Assembly (NCBI RefSeq): GCF_900106515.1
Contig: NZ_FNWF01000003.1
Coordinates: forward strand, 1,116,001 to 1,180,000
Length of the DNA stretch: 64,000 nt
Reading direction: 5' to 3'
Origin: Peptoniphilus lacydonensis
Lineage (GTDB): Bacteria > Bacillota > Clostridia > Tissierellales > Peptoniphilaceae
The notes under the pieces: generated by a model
Databases searched by the model: none
Told to the model about the DNA's origin: nothing
Seen by the model: only the letters and a program-made list of their open reading frames with translations
In this document: piece after piece, positions 55,666 through 64,000 of the stretch
How the letters are laid out: each line of letters begins with the position of its first letter
Numbering within the stretch: the first letter of the stretch is position 1
Position numbers and translations under genes: made by a program

Positions 55666-55970
55666 TTGACAACTGCATAGACCACGATAGGACATTAACC
55701 AAGTATGGAGCGATACAAACTACGCCAAGATCTTTCTGCTTAAAAGATTAGGTTTAAATGGATACTCAAAAAAGAATTGAAGGATAAAAGAAAGAGAGCG
55801 ACAAATAGTACCTGTAAATCAGAAATGGCTTTCTGTGCTATGAAATACTTGGGGATAATGATACTTCTAAAGTTGATGCCGGCTCATCTAAAAAGAGGCG
55901 GAGGTGAAATTCCTATGCTGTCTGCCAAGACACCTACCAAAGTCATAAAACTTAACTGTTTATTTAAGGA
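55666..55970 (+). ncRNA. structured RNA leader with H-type pseudoknot (unassigned family)
   Basis: Between a TTGACA (55666-55671) and the small gene at 55981 lies a less AT-rich, fold-rich stretch: AGAAA/TTTCT (55821-55834), GATG/CATC (55875-55888), then GGCGGA (55897-55902) pairing with TCTGCC (55921-55926) interleaved with GGTG (55903-55906) pairing with CACC (55931-55934). The interleaving makes a pseudoknot. An open frame from 55777 crosses it but its translation looks unlike a protein. I could not match a known class. It may control the recombinase module. Confidence 0.45.
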
Positions 55971-55980
55971 GCTTAGAAGT

Positions 55981-56175
55981 ATGAATAACTTAAATTTAGA
56001 TGAACAAAAGATAAAAGAAGGTATACAAAATGAAAGCTTGAAAAAAGAAGAGAAAACAAGTGATAAAACTTACAACATAGATGGCTACAAAGTACTATTT
56101 ACATTTAAAGATACAGGTCTAACATTAAGCGACATAGTAGAATCATATATAGAAGAAAAACTATTTATTTTTTAA
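55981..56175 (+). CDS. small TnpW-like element protein
   Basis: 64 residues from ATG 55981 with AAGGAG upstream (55967-55972). The tail TYNIDGYKVLFTFKDTGLTLSDIVESYIEEKL resembles the short TnpW-type proteins found next to serine recombinases. Function unknown; an excision helper is possible. The open frame reaching back to 55777 is not supported as coding. Confidence 0.6.
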   Translation: MNNLNLDEQKIKEGIQNESLKKEEKTSDKTYNIDGYKVLFTFKDTGLTLSDIVESYIEEKLFIF

Positions 56176-56224
56176 TAAAGAGTATTGAAATAAAAAATAA
56201 GGAGCGTTATACTTTGGTTGTGGA

Positions 56225-56280
56225 AGCCTAACCTTCATTTAATTTTGTATCTAAAGAATAAAATGAAGGAGGGCTTTTTT
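56225..56280 (+). promoter_or_regulatory. hairpin that contains the recombinase ribosome site and ends in T6 at the start codon
   Basis: AGCC + ACCTTCATTT (56225-56240) pair with AAATGAAGG + GGGCT (56261-56275), followed by T residues to 56280, directly before the ATG at 56281. The AAGGAGG ribosome site is inside the 3' arm. The structure could both terminate transcription and hide the ribosome site, holding recombinase levels low. Confidence 0.65.
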
Positions 56281-57906
56281 ATGTGCAAAAGTAAAGCTTG
56301 TATTTATTTAAGATTATCAAGAGAAGATGGAGATGTAGAAGAAAGCAACTCAATATCAAATCAAAGAGAATTAATTCATAACTATGCAAATAAGCAAGGG
56401 ATAGAAATTTTAAAAGAATTTGTTGATGATGGTTATTCAGGAGCTACTTATAATCGTCCACAATTTAATGAAATGATAAGAAGTCTTGAAAATAAAGAAT
56501 TCGACACTTTGATAGTAAAGGATTTATCAAGATTTGGAAGAGATTATATAGGAGCAGGACGATATATTCAAAAAATATTTCCAGATATGCAGGTTCGATT
56601 TATATCCATAACAGATAATTATGATAGCCAAAATGCAGATATGAATGATACACACCTTATATTACCAATAAAAAATTTCATAAACGATAGCTATTGTAGA
56701 GATATATCAAATAAAGTGAGAAGTGCTCAAAAAGTCAAGAGGGAAAAAGGGGATTATATAGGTGCTTTTGCTCCATATGGATATAAGAAGAGCAAAGAAA
56801 ATAAGAATAAATTAGAAATCGATGAAAAAGCTGCTGAAGTAGTAAAAAGAATATTTGGAATGAAATTGTTAGGATATTCTTCTAATTCTATAGCATACCA
56901 TTTAAATGATCTTGGAATTGATTCTCCATTAATTTATAAGGAAAAATCAGGATTAAATTTTAATGGGGGATTTAGACCAATTAAAGGTGGAAAGTGGTCA
57001 GTTAACTCTATAAATAGGATTATCAGAAATAGAGTATATATCGGTTATATGGAACAAGGAAAAAGGATTAAATTAAACTACAAAAGCGAAAAAGAAATTT
57101 GTGTAAATCCTAATGATTGGGTCATAGTTAAAAATTGCCATGAAAAAATTGTATCAAAAGAGATATTTAATATAGCAAATAATTTATTAGATAGAGATGT
57201 ATGGCAAGCTAGAAATAAAAATCCAGATATTTTTGCTGGTTTAATGTTCTGTAAAGATTGCGGATCACCACTAATAAGAAGAGAAATAAAAAGTGGAGAC
57301 AAAAAGATAGTTCAGTATATATGCTCAAATTATAACAAAAATGGTTCTTGCACTAGACATGCTGTAAAAAAAGAAGAACTTTTAGAAGTAATTAAAGATA
57401 TATTTACTCAGTATATATCTTTTCAAGAGTTGCTATATAAGAAGATTAAAAATAAAAAAATAAAATTATCTGCTATTGATTATGAAGGACGTGAGTTAAT
57501 AAGACAAAAAGAGAAGTACGAAGCTATACTATCTTGTCTATATAGCGATTTAGAAGATAAAATATTGACAAAAAATGAATTTAATAGGTTTAGAGAAGCT
57601 TATAAAAGTAAAATTAAAGAAATTGATAAAGAAATACAAAATAGAGAAAATATAAAATCTAATGTGTATAAACTTCTAGAAGAAAACAAAAAATGGATCA
57701 ATGAAATTAAGAGAAATAAACAACTAAATAAAATCGACAGATTATCATTAGTTATGTTGGTAAATAAGATCGTTATTGGAGAGAATAAAGAAATCCAAGT
57801 AGTATTTAATCATGCAGAAGAGTTTAAAATATTAAATAAAATGATAGCAAATGATAAGGAGCTAGATTCTTTAAAAAACATTTCTTCAGCTAGGAGAATA
57901 AGCTAA
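56281..57906 (+). CDS. large serine recombinase 1
   Basis: 541 residues. Resolvase catalytic domain with the nucleophile Ser in the YLRLSREDGD motif (~residue 15) and the Arg-bearing VKDLSRFGRDYI. Then a recombinase domain (APYGYKKSKENKNKLEID), a zinc ribbon (CKDCGSPL then CSNYNKNGSC) and a C-terminal coiled coil. This is the TnpX/TndX-type integrase architecture. Start taken at 56281, after the hidden ribosome site; the frame to 56218 is 5' extension across the hairpin. First of three tandem paralogs. Confidence 0.9.
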   Translation: MCKSKACIYLRLSREDGDVEESNSISNQRELIHNYANKQGIEILKEFVDDGYSGATYNRPQFNEMIRSLENKEFDTLIVKDLSRFGRDYIGAGRYIQKIFPDMQVRFISITDNYDSQNADMNDTHLILPIKNFINDSYCRDISNKVRSAQKVKREKGDYIGAFAPYGYKKSKENKNKLEIDEKAAEVVKRIFGMKLLGYSSNSIAYHLNDLGIDSPLIYKEKSGLNFNGGFRPIKGGKWSVNSINRIIRNRVYIGYMEQGKRIKLNYKSEKEICVNPNDWVIVKNCHEKIVSKEIFNIANNLLDRDVWQARNKNPDIFAGLMFCKDCGSPLIRREIKSGDKKIVQYICSNYNKNGSCTRHAVKKEELLEVIKDIFTQYISFQELLYKKIKNKKIKLSAIDYEGRELIRQKEKYEAILSCLYSDLEDKILTKNEFNRFREAYKSKIKEIDKEIQNRENIKSNVYKLLEENKKWINEIKRNKQLNKIDRLSLVMLVNKIVIGENKEIQVVFNHAEEFKILNKMIANDKELDSLKNISSARRIS

Positions 57907-59535
57907 ATGGCTAGGACTAGTAAAAGATATTTAAATAAAGATAACAAAGTAGCTCTATTATCTAAAAAAGAAACTAAATATAGAGCAGGAATATATACAC
58001 GATTATCTCAAGATAGAAAAGAAAAGTATAGGAATAAAAGTGAATCTATTGATAGCCAAATAGAAATAGGAAGAAAGTATGCAGAAGAAAATGATATACA
58101 AGTAGTAAAAGTCTACGAAGATTATGAATTCACAGGCACAAATTTTAAGCGTCCAGGATTTATAGAGATGATGGAAGATATTAAGTCAAAAGAAATTAAT
58201 TGTATTATAGTAAGAGATCTATCAAGGTTTGGAAGAGAATACTTAGAAATAGGTAACTATATAGAAAATATATTCCCATTTTTAAAAGTTAGATTCATAT
58301 CTGTTATAGATAAAGTAGATTCTTTAAATGGGCTTGATGACAAGAAAAGCTTTGAAGTAACAATTAAAAATATCATGAATGATATGTATTCAAAAGACAT
58401 ATCAAAAAAAGTTAGAAGTTCTAAAAAAGAATTAATGAAGAAAGGATACCATATTGGCGGGAAGCCACCTTTTGGATATATATCAGTAAAAACAGAAGGT
58501 GGAAGTGTATTTAAAGTTGATGAAAAAGTAAGAGACGAAATAGTTTATATCTTTGAATTAGCTAATAATGGAGCAAGTATGGTAACGATAGCTAGAGAAT
58601 TAAATAAAAAAAGATATAATCCGCCAAACATTTATTATAAAACAGGAGAAGTATATAAAGACAAAGAAACGAATCCTGGATGGAGAAATTGGTCTATTCA
58701 AAGAATTTTAAAAAATGAAGCGTATATTGGAAATTTAGTCCAAGGTAGATACACAAATATGATAGAGGATGGTAGTAGGAATAAAATAAGATCAGAAAAA
58801 GAATGGATAAGAGTTGAAGATAGACATGAAGCAATTATAGACAAAAAAGTATTTCAAAATGTTCAAAAACAATTAAGAGATAAATATGATAAGAGTTTTG
58901 GAAAATACTTGATACCAAAATATGAGGGAAGAGAAGATTGCTTTTATGGATTGCTATTTTGTGGCATATGTGGAAATAAATTATATAGATACTACTCTGT
59001 TTCTTGTGGCAGAAGATATTACTACTATGGTTGTAGAAATCTAGAAGAAGATAGGAGTAATAACCATGTGGTTATTTCAGAGATACAGTTAAAAAGCATA
59101 TTAAATGAAGAAATAAAAAAATTAATGGAAGAAAACATTAGCTTTGAATGGGTTGAAGAAACTCTTAAATCAAAATATGAAAGTTTAAAGCAAAATAAGA
59201 TGAAGTCCTTAGAATCTATGGACAAGAAAATAAAAGATCTTGAATATGAAATATTAAAAACATATGAAAAATATTGTCAAGGACAAGTTAAAATTGATTA
59301 CTATAAAAAAATCAGAGAAGTTAAAAATAATCAAAAGAACACAATTGAAAGAGAAAGACGAATAGTTGATACTCAACTAACCAAATTAAAGAATAAGTAT
59401 TTAAAAGGAATTGAGTTTTCAAAGAACTTATATCAACTTAACAGGGAGCAATCTGGATATTATAAGAATTTAATTGACAAGATTATTGTTCATAAAGATA
59501 AAAAATTAGACGTATACTTTACTTTCACACTTTAA
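57907..59535 (+). CDS. large serine recombinase 2
   Basis: 542 residues, starting immediately after the stop of recombinase 1. Catalytic Ser in YTRLSQDRKE (~residue 34), VRDLSRFGREYL, recombinase domain with GGKPPFGY, zinc ribbon CGICGNK and a Tyr-rich CGRRYYYYGC, then coiled coil. The N-terminal extension of ~25 residues is basic. Distinct enough from 1 and 3 to suggest a cooperating, not redundant, enzyme. Confidence 0.9.
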   Translation: MARTSKRYLNKDNKVALLSKKETKYRAGIYTRLSQDRKEKYRNKSESIDSQIEIGRKYAEENDIQVVKVYEDYEFTGTNFKRPGFIEMMEDIKSKEINCIIVRDLSRFGREYLEIGNYIENIFPFLKVRFISVIDKVDSLNGLDDKKSFEVTIKNIMNDMYSKDISKKVRSSKKELMKKGYHIGGKPPFGYISVKTEGGSVFKVDEKVRDEIVYIFELANNGASMVTIARELNKKRYNPPNIYYKTGEVYKDKETNPGWRNWSIQRILKNEAYIGNLVQGRYTNMIEDGSRNKIRSEKEWIRVEDRHEAIIDKKVFQNVQKQLRDKYDKSFGKYLIPKYEGREDCFYGLLFCGICGNKLYRYYSVSCGRRYYYYGCRNLEEDRSNNHVVISEIQLKSILNEEIKKLMEENISFEWVEETLKSKYESLKQNKMKSLESMDKKIKDLEYEILKTYEKYCQGQVKIDYYKKIREVKNNQKNTIERERRIVDTQLTKLKNKYLKGIEFSKNLYQLNREQSGYYKNLIDKIIVHKDKKLDVYFTFTL

Positions 59536-59553
59536 AAGTCAGAGGAAATCAAG

Positions 59554-61011
59554 ATGTATAAAATAGGAATTTACATGAGATTATCTAAAGAAGATTATGA
59601 GAAAAATGAGGAAAGTAATAGTATAAAGAATCAAAGACAATTAATCTTATCATATATTGATAAAAATTTTTCTGATTTTTGTGTAGATAATAAAATTGAA
59701 TATATAGATGACGGTTATTCAGGTATGAATACAAATAGACCTGCATTTGAACGATTAATGGAAGATATAAGAGATCTAAATACCAATTGTATTATTGTAA
59801 AAGATTTATCTAGATTTTCAAGAGACTATATTGAAACTGGAAACTATTTAGAAAATATTTTTCCGTTTTTAGGAATAAGATTTATTTCTATCAATGATGG
59901 ATTTGATAGTAAAGATAATTGTAATGGAACCATTGAAATTGACACGCAATTTAAATCATTACTTTACGATTATTATAGTAAAGAACTTTCAGAAAAAATA
60001 AAGCTTACTTTGAATTCACTAAAGTCAAAGGGAAAGATAATTAACGAGGCACCTTTTGGTTATGTTAAAGATCCAAAAAATAAATACAAAATTATAAAAG
60101 ATGACATATCTTCTAAAGTGGTAAGAAAAGCTTTTGATATGATATTAGAAGGACATTCTCAGGGAAGTATAGCTAAAAATTTTAATAAGGAAAAATATCT
60201 TACAGGATCTGAAAGAAAGAGAGTATTAAGAGGAGAAAGTCTAGAAAATTATAAAAAGATTTTGTGGACCACAGGACAGATAAGTAGAATTCTAAGAAAT
60301 GAATCTTACACAGGAACATTTTTATATAATAAAACGTACAAAACTCCAATAAGAAAAAGTATACCAAGACCTAAAGAAGAATGGGGTAGAATACAAAATG
60401 CTTTTGAACCAATTATTTTCAAAGAGGAATTTAATAAAGTTCAAGATATATTAAATCAAAGATCGTTTCCAGCTCATAATGATGCAAGAGATGTAGATAG
60501 TCCTCTTAGGTCAAAAGTAATATGTGGTGTATGTGGGCATAAAATGAAGTTTGATTACAGAGCAGTTGTTGGTAAAAATGAAAAGAAATATGACTGTAGA
60601 TTTAGATGTAGAGTATGTAGTTTAAATTCAAAGTCAAATTCCATTAGTTCAAACACAGTCGAAAGTTATGTGTTGGAGAGCTTAAAAAGAAGAGGTGTAA
60701 GATTAGAAGAAAGAAAGACTATTAAAAGTAAAAAGGTAGATCAAGGAAAAGTGAATGCACTAAAATTTGAAATACAAAAGAACTACGAGTTATATTTAGA
60801 TTCTAAACTTACACGAGAAGAATTTCTAGAAATTAAGAATAATATAAATGAACAATTAAGTAGTTTAAAAAAGGAGTCTGAAACTAAAGATAAATTAGAA
60901 AATATTACTATGTGTAATACAGACTTAAAATTAACTAATGAAATTGTTGAAAATAACATCAAAGAGATTATAGTAGACGCCTCAAAAAACATAGAAATTG
61001 TCTATAAATAA
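59554..61011 (+). CDS. large serine recombinase 3
   Basis: 485 residues. Catalytic Ser in YMRLSKEDYE (~residue 10), VKDLSRFSRDYI, recombinase domain (EAPFGYVKDPKNKYKI), zinc ribbon CGVCGHKM/CRFRCRVC and a shorter coiled tail. It ends the element: about 70 bases later host-type sequence begins. Which of the three performs integration and which excision cannot be told. Confidence 0.9.
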   Translation: MYKIGIYMRLSKEDYEKNEESNSIKNQRQLILSYIDKNFSDFCVDNKIEYIDDGYSGMNTNRPAFERLMEDIRDLNTNCIIVKDLSRFSRDYIETGNYLENIFPFLGIRFISINDGFDSKDNCNGTIEIDTQFKSLLYDYYSKELSEKIKLTLNSLKSKGKIINEAPFGYVKDPKNKYKIIKDDISSKVVRKAFDMILEGHSQGSIAKNFNKEKYLTGSERKRVLRGESLENYKKILWTTGQISRILRNESYTGTFLYNKTYKTPIRKSIPRPKEEWGRIQNAFEPIIFKEEFNKVQDILNQRSFPAHNDARDVDSPLRSKVICGVCGHKMKFDYRAVVGKNEKKYDCRFRCRVCSLNSKSNSISSNTVESYVLESLKRRGVRLEERKTIKSKKVDQGKVNALKFEIQKNYELYLDSKLTREEFLEIKNNINEQLSSLKKESETKDKLENITMCNTDLKLTNEIVENNIKEIIVDASKNIEIVYK

Positions 61012-61080
61012 TGTGATATAATTATAAGCAATAACTTGACACAATAGGGGAAGTCAACACTTCTTTATTGTTTATGTGGT
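61012..61080. other. attR: right end of element / attachment junction
   Basis: Short spacer with GAAGT/ACTTC inverted repeat (61050-61063), then the frame of a broken ABC ATPase starts at once. Serine recombinases cross over at a dinucleotide within a short core, expected here; the exact crossover needs the left end or an empty site. Confidence 0.5.
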
Positions 61081-61659
61081 ATGATAAGGGCTAGTAGAGG
61101 GGAGATTTTATTTTTAAACAAAGATATTAGGTCGCTTTCCGCAAGAGAGTTAAATGAACTGTATAGAAAAAATTTTGACTTTATATTTCAAGATATTAAC
61201 TTAATTCCTGTCTTAAATGTAGAAGAAAACATTGAGCTGAAAAATAGTCTTATCAAAAAAAGACTAAATATGAAAGAATTAGAAGAAACTTTGAATCTGT
61301 TAAATTTAAGTGGTAAAGAGAAGTCTTATCCAGCAGAATTGTCTGGTGGTCAACGACAAAAAGTTGCCATAGCCAGGGCTCTTTTATTTAAACCAGACCT
61401 TATTTTTGCAGACGAACCTACAGGGGCATTGGATACCAATTCTTCTTACAATGTTTTGGAGGAAATGAAAAAGCTGAATGATATAGGTACAAGCACTATA
61501 GTTGTAACACACGACCCTAACGTAGCGATTCAAATGGACAGAGTACTATTTTTGCTTGATGGTCAGATTAGTCAAGAAATTAATAAGCCAAGCATCGGAG
61601 AGATTTTAGAAATTTTTACAGATCTTGAAGAAAACAAGAAATTAGGAGGGAAAGATTAA
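61081..61659 (+). pseudogene. ABC ATPase, 3' part lacking Walker A
   Basis: 192 codons of a LolD/MacB-type ATPase: signature ELSGGQRQK, Walker B LIFADEPTGALD and the switch His (VTHDP) are present, but the sequence begins just after the P-loop position (MIRASRGEILFL, the region that normally follows GKSTLL). The N-terminal ~45 residues are missing where the element ends. It cannot bind ATP normally. The missing half should flank the other element end. Confidence 0.85.
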
Positions 61660-61660
61660 G

Positions 61661-63605
61661 ATGAAAGTAAAAATTGCTATATAGGAAGATTAAAAATAAG
61701 CTAGTTAACTTATGGATGTTTTTAGCTATGACCTTAATTTCTATAACACTAAGTTTAACATCTGCGTGGTATTTGGCTACATTAAACCCAAATAATGATT
61801 TAATTTTTTCTACATTTAATAGAAAAAAAAATAATCTTATACTTGGAGACTTAGTGAATGGATCTCAACTTCAATTTTTAATGATTTTATTTTTTGGGTT
61901 TTTACTTTTAGTAGGGACAATTTATTTTTCAATAAAGCAGGAAGATAAAGATTGGGCTCTTTTAAAACTTAATAGTCTAAATAATAAAGAGATTATTGAA
62001 ATTCTTTTATTTAGAACTTTAATTTTAAATATTATAGCTTCGGTTCTTGGAATATTTTTGTCTAGATTTTTTATAAAAGCTTATGTAAAGTTTTTCTTTT
62101 ATTTTATTTTCAAGCCAGGATATGATAGTCTTTTAATGGTTAATCTAAGACCAGGATTACAATCTAGCGTAATAAGTTTATTAGCTATTTTTGTTATGGT
62201 TATTATAGCAAGTTTAACAGCAAGCATAAATGTTATAAAGACAAGACCTATAGATCTATTTATTAAATCAAACGAGATAGCAACTCTTAGCAATAGAAAT
62301 ATTATTCTAAGAGCTATTATCGGTTTAATATTATTTTTCATATTTCTATATTATACTTTAATTAAGCCGGTAGAAACAGGGACTATAATAGATATTCAAG
62401 GAGTTGGAGCTTTAGCGATAGCTCTTGTTATAATTGTGGCCCCTATATTGATTCCGAAATTTTCTAGTTTAATAGCAAAAGTCTTGGTGTTAAAAAATTC
62501 GGCATTAGCTTCTTATTGTAGAGGTCGAGTTTTAATGAATACACAAAAAAATCTTTCGCTTGCCACACCCATTCTTTTAGCAGTTATAATACCTTCGATT
62601 TTTGCACTTTTTTCAGAGGTAAGTGTAGTAAGGATGAATAGAGAGTATAATGCTCAAAATAAGAAAATGGGAGAAGGGATATATGCCATTATAAATCCAA
62701 CAAAAATAGATGCTTATGCTCAAGAAAAGCTATTAGAGATTAAGGGTACACAAGATTTAATAATTACAAACACTTTAAGCTATTATGATGCTGCAGAAGA
62801 TGATCATTATGTAGGAGTTAATTACATTAATGATAAGAGTCTTATGGTTAATTTAGACCTCGAGGCAGGAAGTATAGATAATATATCTAAAAATAAGATT
62901 GGTGCAAGTAATGATTATGAACTTGGAGATGAAATAAAAATTACATATTATAATGGAGAAGAGAAGACATATAATGTGGTAGCAGTTTTTAAATCTGTGC
63001 CTTACCTGTTATTGCCGAAAATATATATTGACTATAATTCAAATGAATTCTTGCAAGGACTTGAAAAGATTGATAACAAGTTATATATGAGTAACTCAAG
63101 CATTGGAAAGGCTGAATTAGAAAAGAAAGTTAAAAAAATTTTACCAAGTTCAAGAGTTTTGACAGGTTCAGAAGATGTAAACGAATACTTAAAGAATTTT
63201 TCTGATCATGAATTTACAACAATAAAATTTCTTTATTTCCCTTGTATGATTTTAGCGTTGGTAATTATTGCTCAAAATATAATATCTTTAATTTCTTTTA
63301 AAGAAGTTGATTTTATATAATTATTTAGAATGGGCTTTACTAGAGGGGAAATAATTCTAGAAAATTTAGTAGAAATTCTGGCTACTATTTTTTCCGCCAA
63401 TATTATGATAATTATGGTAATTTCTATAATGTTGGTTAAATTTACCAAGGAATTTAGTATAAATGAAATTACTATAGGAGCAAATCTTCCAATTAAAGTG
63501 TGTCTATATTTAAATATATTTTTTATTATAATATGTATTGTTATTACTGTAATAGTTTGTTTGTTGAAGACAGAGAAAACTAAAATGGTGGATAGGCAAA
63601 TTTAA
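61661..63605 (+). pseudogene. FtsX-like ABC permease with frameshift and in-frame stop
   Basis: Bacitracin/lantibiotic-type permease (about ten membrane helices, one extracytoplasmic domain ~330-460). ATG 61661 with GGAGGG upstream reads MKVK and then runs into a stop; dropping one A from the A5 run at 61669-61673 restores MKVKLLYRKIKNKL and onward. At 63318-63320 TAA interrupts VDFI-LFRMGFTRGEI, after which the same frame continues to 63605. Two lesions: a decayed partner of the broken ATPase. Confidence 0.8.
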
Positions 63606-63619
63606 AAGGCTTGAATATT

Positions 63620-64000
63620 ATGAAAATAAGAGAGTTTAATTGCACAAATTGAGGAAAGAAAGTTTGTTTTTTTGGTAATTTTATATATACTATATCCAGC
63701 TATGGATATAGTGGCTGCATTGCAGCTAGCTACAAGTGTAGATAGGCTTATCGAGGGCAATGTGTTCTCCTTCATTAATTATTTAATAATAGCTACATTT
63801 TTTTGGACAATATCAGTTTTTTTCAGAAATTACGCTAACATAAAGGAACAAATATTTTTACAGTTACTTTCTAAAAAATTACGAACCCTAAGTGTAGGAA
63901 GAGTTTGTGATGACTTAAATAACAATGAAGGGATTGTTGACTTTTCTAAATACATAAATATGATGACTAATGACATTATATTAACAGAGAAGAGTCTTGG
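63620..64000 (+). pseudogene. ABC exporter N-terminus, frameshifted, runs off window
   Basis: ATG 63620 starts MKIR then stops; removing one G near 63633 would join it to an open frame with IEERKFVFLVILYILYPAMDIV and onward, the membrane domain of an ABC exporter, which continues to the window end. A third gene with a single-base lesion in the same locus. Without the lesion it would be an exporter neighbouring the FtsX system. Confidence 0.65.

Noticed and set aside
55777-55980. Coding sequence upstream of the TnpW-like gene
   Set aside because: The region shows RNA-type pairing and a pseudoknot, and the translation lacks protein-like features; ATG 55981 has its own ribosome site.
56218-56280. 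Longer start for recombinase 1 at TTG 56218
   Set aside because: It would read through the hairpin; catalytic-domain homology begins right after ATG 56281 with AGGAGG ahead of it.
1-64000. CRISPR array, tRNA or rRNA genes
   Set aside because: No regularly spaced repeats with spacers, no cloverleaf with CCA-end context and no rRNA-like sequence were seen by eye.

Overview
The window is strongly AT-rich, with short spacers, GGAGG-type ribosome sites and gene families typical of low-GC anaerobic Firmicutes. A Peptoniphilaceae/Tissierellia-type host (Peptoniphilus, Anaerococcus or Finegoldia relatives) is my guess; no rRNA or core gene is present to prove it. Nearly the whole window is mobile DNA: the right-hand part of a large integrative conjugative or mobilizable element that ends at about 61,050 beside a decaying chromosomal ABC-transporter locus.

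Layout. (1) 1-15,460, conjugation/DNA-processing backbone: the C-terminal part of a topoisomerase III, an AbiEi/AbiEii toxin-antitoxin pair beside the collapsed remains of a second copy, a 3,489-residue methylase/helicase megaprotein, a TnpV-like gene nested in another frame of that megaprotein, and a protein with an OB-fold-like tail. (2) 15,500-39,080, a peptide natural-product island: a sensor kinase and LuxR-type response regulator; a CXXX-repeat radical-SAM peptide cluster; a second cluster with two radical-SAM enzymes, a five-Cys precursor, a cytoplasmic subtilase and three ABC proteins; a secreted phospholipase-A2-like protein with a small membrane protein and a membrane-anchored thioredoxin, lying between two IS256 remnants; and a radical-SAM/M50-peptidase/ABC cluster that seems to have lost its precursor. 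A 16-bp sequence, CACAAAAGTTAGCTGA, lies upstream of four of these units, in two cases exactly 17 nt before a -10 box. It is probably the regulator site that ties the island into one regulon. (3) 39,100-41,230: relaxase, MobC and a palindrome-rich putative oriT.

(4) 41,285-54,831: a compact carrier-protein assembly line (phosphopantetheinyl transferase, GNAT, SerRS-like amino acid:carrier-protein ligase, KASIII-like enzyme, PP-loop ATPase, carrier protein, AMP ligase, second carrier protein). It is followed by a TetR regulator and a transporter operon made of two IrtA/YbtP-type ABC half-transporters and an ECF-type S/T/A system. My inference is that the element makes and takes up an undescribed, NRPS-megasynthase-free small molecule, perhaps a metallophore. 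(5) 55,000-61,011, integration module: sigma-like HTH protein, a structured RNA region with a pseudoknot, a small TnpW-like protein and three tandem large serine recombinases. (6) 61,081-64,000: an ABC ATPase lacking its Walker A half, a permease with a frameshift and an in-frame stop, and a frameshifted ABC exporter, as expected for a host locus inactivated by insertion of the element.

The strongest candidates for undescribed biology are the assembly line plus transporter in (4), the box-linked multi-RiPP regulon in (2), and the overprinted TnpV-like gene in (1).
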